Source of the DNA: Candidatus Aminicenantota bacterium
GTDB lineage: Bacteria; Acidobacteriota; Aminicenantia; Aminicenantales; Aminicenantaceae
Direction: 5' to 3'
Assembly (NCBI GenBank): GCA_030620655.1
Contig: JAUXEH010000115.1
Coordinates: forward strand, 1-8,348
DNA length: 8,348 nucleotides
Of this stretch, positions 5,619 to 8,348 are shown in pieces. Position numbers and translations under genes: made by a program. Numbering within the stretch: the first letter of the stretch is position 1; each line of letters starts with the position of its first letter. A model generated the notes under the pieces. That model did no database searches. It had not been told where the DNA came from and saw only the letters and a list, made by a program, of their open reading frames with translations.

Positions 5619-6479
5619 CTATCTCCTTTCCGGAGCAGGACCCTGTCCCGGCATCCCGGCTTGGGGTTTGAGCACAACCCGGTCAACCAGGCTGAGGTCC
5701 ACGTATTCCAGCGGGGGGCCGCTTTCCAGATAAGCGCGTTCCGCCAGGAAATTGTTCATCTTCTCTGTGAATTGGTCCCGCCCGAAAAACAGCCGGGCCG
5801 GGAAATCGGTCCTCTTGACCTTGATGTCCGTGAGGGAACCGACATCGACCACCTCGATCTTGGCCCGGTCTTTCGGGGTCAGCTCATCCAGGAACCTCCA
5901 TGCCAGGGCCAGTTTTTCCTGCCTGTATGCCTGGAAATGGTTTCTGTCCGCGATGAGGGGTAGGTCCCATCCTGTGGGCTGGGCCGCCGGCGCCAGCTCC
6001 ACGCCGTCCCGATCGATGAGCATCCAGGGTTCTGTATCCAGCAGCGCGGCGGGGACCCGTTCGTTGATCTCGATCCTGAGGGAGGATGGGAAATGCTTCC
6101 GGACGCGGACCGCCTTTATCCAGGGATGCGCTTCCAGTGCGCCGCGCAGCCGCTTGATGTCCAGCAGGAACAGGTTGCCTGCGACATGCCCTTCCAGCCA
6201 GCCGGCCGCCGCCGACCGCAGCCCCGGCTTGCGGCAGAGGATCTCGATGCGGTCGATGTTCAGGCGGTCCCAGCCCATCAGGAAGAGCAGCCCCTGCTGG
6301 ACCCCCACGAAAAGCCCCGCGATCAGGATAAGGCAGAATCCGGCATGCCGCATCTTCACGCGGAATTTCTTCTGGATCCTGCGCGTCTTGACCTCGGCGT
6401 CACGGCGGCGGTATCTGGCCGGCTCGGACAGGAGCGGTTCGATACGGATCTTGAACGAGGGATAGAGGTTGACGGCCAT
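5619..6479 (-). CDS. ftsQ: Cell division protein FtsQ (DivIB family)
   Basis: Encodes 286 residues, usual for FtsQ. It is a bitopic inner-membrane protein that links early and late divisome parts through FtsB and FtsL. The first 45 residues are cytoplasmic and strongly basic (several Arg/Lys clusters from 22 to 44). One membrane segment spans about 46-69. A POTRA domain follows (about 73-142: LNIDRIEI, HPWIKAVRVRKHFPSSLRIEINERVPAAL), then the beta domain to about 275 and a Pro/Gly-rich end. The ATG at 6479 comes 8 bp after the murC stop. Its nearest Shine-Dalgarno, AGGAG at 6482-6486, is only 2 nt from the start and a second GGAGG is 13 nt away, so initiation may rely on coupling to murC. Confidence 0.93.
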   Translation of the reverse strand: MAVNLYPSFKIRIEPLLSEPARYRRRDAEVKTRRIQKKFRVKMRHAGFCLILIAGLFVGVQQGLLFLMGWDRLNIDRIEILCRKPGLRSAAAGWLEGHVAGNLFLLDIKRLRGALEAHPWIKAVRVRKHFPSSLRIEINERVPAALLDTEPWMLIDRDGVELAPAAQPTGWDLPLIADRNHFQAYRQEKLALAWRFLDELTPKDRAKIEVVDVGSLTDIKVKRTDFPARLFFGRDQFTEKMNNFLAERAYLESGPPLEYVDLSLVDRVVLKPQAGMPGQGPAPERR

Positions 6480-6481
6480 GG

Positions 6482-6486
6482 CTCCT
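6482..6486 (-). promoter_or_regulatory. Unusually close Shine-Dalgarno site of ftsQ
   Basis: On the minus strand, AGGAG sits only 2 nt before the ftsQ ATG, shorter than the usual 5-9 nt. Another GGAGG (6493-6497), inside the end of murC, is 13 nt away. No other in-frame start fits before the membrane segment except M43, which would remove almost the entire cytoplasmic tail. Confidence 0.5.
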
Positions 6487-6487
6487 G

Positions 6488-7867
6488 TTACGCCTCCAAT
6501 CTCCGTATGATGCCGGGGATGACCTGATAGATGCTCCCCGCGCCCATGATGATGATCATATCCCCCGGCCGGGCCAGCCCCGCCACCCGCTCGATCACAC
6601 CCTCGAGCTCCTGTTCGAAGAACACGTCCTTGTGTCCGAACTTCTGGATCTCGGCGCAGAGGGCCTCACCGGTAACGCCCGGGACCGGCTGTTCTCCCGC
6701 CGGATAGATCTCGGTGGTGACCAGGATGTCCGCCTGGTTGAAGCTGGTGGCGAATTCGTCCATCAGGAGCGACATCCGGGAGTAGCGGTGGGGCTGGAAC
6801 ACGCCGACCACGCGGCGCTTCCACCCCTTTTTGGCCGCCTCCAGGGTGGCTCTGATCTCGGTGGGATGGTGCGCATAGTCCTCGATGATGAGGATGTCGT
6901 TCACCTCTTTCTTCAGCTCGAACCGCCGGCCGATGCCCGTGTAGATCTCCAAGCCCTCCAGTATGGTGGGGACCGGAATCTCCAGGTCCAGGCCCACGGC
7001 CAGGGCCGCCATGGCGTTGTAGATGCTGTGAACCCCCGGGACGTTCAGCTTGAGGGTCCCCAGCTCCTGTCCCAGGTGATGTACTGTCGAGGAACTGGAA
7101 AAGTGCTCGAACTCGGCGTCGGTGGCATAGATGTCCGCCTGGGTGGAGAACCCGTAGGTGATGATCTTGCGCTCCAGTTCGGGGATCAGGCTCTGGAGGT
7201 TGGCGTTGTCCAGGCAGAGCACGATGGGGCAGTAGAAGGGGACCTTGTTGGCGAAATTGACAAAGGTCTTTTTGATCTCATCGATCGTGTGGTATTGGTC
7301 CAGGTGTTCGTCATCCAGGTTGGTGAGCACCGCGATGTAGGGTGAGAGGTAGAGGAAAGAGCGGTCGCTCTCGTCCGCCTCCGCTACGATGTAATCGCCC
7401 TCACCCAGCTTGCCGTGCGCCCCGACCGTGTTGAGGCGTCCCCCCACGATGATGGTGGGATCCTTCCCCGCCGTCTCCAGCACCTGGGCGATCATGGACG
7501 TGGTGGAGGTTTTGCCGTGCGAGCCGGCCACCGCGATCCCGTCCTTGAGCCGCATGAGCTCCGCCAGCATCTCCGCCCGGGGGATGACGGGGATCTTGAG
7601 GCGGCGCGCCTCCTGGACCTCGATGTTGTCCTCCTTGATGGCGGAGGATATGACGACCACATCCGCTCCTTCCACCAGGCCGGACTTGTGACCGATGCTG
7701 ATCTCCGCCCCCAGCCCGGTCAGCCGCCGCGTGGATTGATTCTCGGCCATGTCCGATCCCGAGATTCGGTAGCCCAGGTTCGCCAGCACCTCGGCGATGC
7801 CGTTCATGCCGGTTCCCCCGATCCCCACCATATGGATGTGTTTGAGTTTTCTGCTGGGCCTGTCCAC
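6488..7867 (-). CDS. murC: UDP-N-acetylmuramate--L-alanine ligase
   Basis: Encodes 459 residues from a GTG start, usual for MurC. It uses ATP to join L-alanine to UDP-MurNAc, the first amino acid of the peptidoglycan stem peptide, in the cytoplasm. Motifs: N-terminal UDP-binding loop GIGGTGMNGIA (15-25), ATP P-loop AGSHGKTSTTS (114-124), EADESD (163-168), NLDDEHLD (183-190), EDYAHHPTEI (329-338) and the MurC-type FQPHRYSR (357-364). The ending MGAGSIYQV is also typical. The frame stays open 77 codons further upstream, but that part is Arg/Ser-rich and lies wholly within murG. GTG 7867 has AGGAGG (7875-7880) 7 nt upstream, and only one base separates it from the murG stop. It is followed by ftsQ. 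Confidence 0.96.
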   Translation of the reverse strand: MDRPSRKLKHIHMVGIGGTGMNGIAEVLANLGYRISGSDMAENQSTRRLTGLGAEISIGHKSGLVEGADVVVISSAIKEDNIEVQEARRLKIPVIPRAEMLAELMRLKDGIAVAGSHGKTSTTSMIAQVLETAGKDPTIIVGGRLNTVGAHGKLGEGDYIVAEADESDRSFLYLSPYIAVLTNLDDEHLDQYHTIDEIKKTFVNFANKVPFYCPIVLCLDNANLQSLIPELERKIITYGFSTQADIYATDAEFEHFSSSSTVHHLGQELGTLKLNVPGVHSIYNAMAALAVGLDLEIPVPTILEGLEIYTGIGRRFELKKEVNDILIIEDYAHHPTEIRATLEAAKKGWKRRVVGVFQPHRYSRMSLLMDEFATSFNQADILVTTEIYPAGEQPVPGVTGEALCAEIQKFGHKDVFFEQELEGVIERVAGLARPGDMIIIMGAGSIYQVIPGIIRRLEA

Positions 7868-7868
7868 G

Positions 7869-8348
7869 TCATCGCCTCCTCTGCATAAGATCCAGGCACA
7901 GGTCCGCGATCCTGTCCGTGACACCGGGGGGCGTCTGCATCCGGGAGAGGTTCCGCTCCATCCGGGTGATCTTGTCCATGCCCTGGATGAATGATCCGAC
8001 TTCTCGCGCGAAGAGCTCCGGCGTGAACTCCGTTTCCGTGAACACCACCGCCCCCTCGATCTTTTCCAGTTCCCGCGCATTGAGCGCCTGGTGGTCATCG
8101 GTGGCGCGGGCGAAGGGCACCAGCAGGGAGGCCTTGCGGGACGCGATCAGTTCCGCTATAGTGGACGCCCCGGCACGGCCCACAACCAGGTCGGTTTCCC
8201 GGAAGAGAGCGGGCATATCGAAGAAATAGGCCTCCACGACCGCGTCCGCGAAGCCCGCCCGGCCGTAGCTGTCCGCCACCCAGGCCTGGTCTTTTTCGCC
8301 GGTCTGATGAAAGAAGCGCAGCCGGTCCTTCCACTCGTGAAGCAGGGG
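7869..8348 (-). CDS. murG: UDP-GlcNAc--lipid I transferase MurG (C-terminal part, 5' end outside window)
   Basis: The frame is open from the window edge at 8348 to TGA at 7869-7871, giving the last 159 residues, somewhat under half of a typical MurG. MurG adds GlcNAc to lipid I to make lipid II on the inner face of the cytoplasmic membrane. The visible C-terminal GT-B domain has FFHQTGEKD (12-20), DMPALFRETDLVVGRAGASTIAELIA (44-69, UDP-GlcNAc site with the family's Gly-Ala-x-Thr and Glu66) and LVPFARATDDHQALNA (76-91, with the DHQ..NA donor-binding signature). It lies directly upstream of murC, a standard dcw order. An internal GTG at 8279 could be mistaken for the start, but homologous sequence continues before it. 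Confidence 0.95.
   Translation of the reverse strand, partial: PLLHEWKDRLRFFHQTGEKDQAWVADSYGRAGFADAVVEAYFFDMPALFRETDLVVGRAGASTIAELIASRKASLLVPFARATDDHQALNARELEKIEGAVVFTETEFTPELFAREVGSFIQGMDKITRMERNLSRMQTPPGVTDRIADLCLDLMQRRR
7875..7880 (-). promoter_or_regulatory. Shine-Dalgarno site setting the GTG start of murC
   Basis: AGGAGG on the minus strand encodes the last Arg codons of MurG and stands 7 nt before GTG 7867. It fixes the murC start 1 nt after the murG stop and argues against the long N-terminal extension of the open frame. Confidence 0.85.

Noticed and set aside
3486..5963. An 825-codon open frame on the plus strand
   Set aside because: It lies antisense across ftsZ, ftsA and the end of ftsQ, has low-complexity Gly/Asp/His/Leu-rich composition and no recognisable motif. 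Long antisense frames are common opposite GC-rich genes.
7868..8098. A 77-codon N-terminal extension of MurC
   Set aside because: It is Arg/Ser-rich, fully inside murG in another frame, and unlike MurC. GTG 7867 has a well-placed AGGAGG.

Overview
The window comes from a GC-rich Gram-negative (diderm) bacterium. Evidence for an outer membrane is two beta-barrel proteins ending in the C-terminal phenylalanine typical of barrel proteins, one with a clear signal peptide. The lineage cannot be fixed from sequence alone. The SH3-plus-barrel protein and the division gene order remind me of Acidobacteriota/Aminicenantes-like or deltaproteobacterial-like genomes, but that is a weak inference.

Right part (about 3150-8348, minus strand): the tail of a division and cell wall (dcw) cluster, read right to left as murG (3' part only), murC, ftsQ, ftsA, ftsZ. 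Gaps are 1, 8, 3 and 18 bp, so this looks like one operon. MurG and MurC act in the cytoplasmic steps of peptidoglycan precursor synthesis. FtsQ, FtsA and FtsZ are core divisome proteins. No ddl or murB lies between murC and ftsQ. The last gene is hutI (imidazolonepropionase, histidine degradation). It starts inside the 3' end of ftsZ (14 bp overlap), an odd partner for division genes.

Middle (about 1342-1882): a 540-bp non-coding stretch. Next to hutI are two GC-rich hairpins that may end the operon. Beyond them are two tandem copies of a structured repeat (1487-1594 and 1597-1789). Each copy can fold into a three-way junction: a 13-bp closing arm, a first arm of variable length, a conserved CCCGMAGGG box, and a 14-bp second arm. 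Differences between the copies largely keep the pairing, and the non-Watson-Crick pairs are G.U when read on the plus strand. This suggests an RNA-level structure encoded on the plus strand, opposite to the flanking genes. It is the most novel-looking item here.

Left part (1-1341): a minus-strand gene for a secreted SH3-domain plus beta-barrel protein, and the 3' end of a plus-strand gene for another barrel protein. The two genes converge and their stop codons share the four bases CTAG, leaving no room for a terminator between them.
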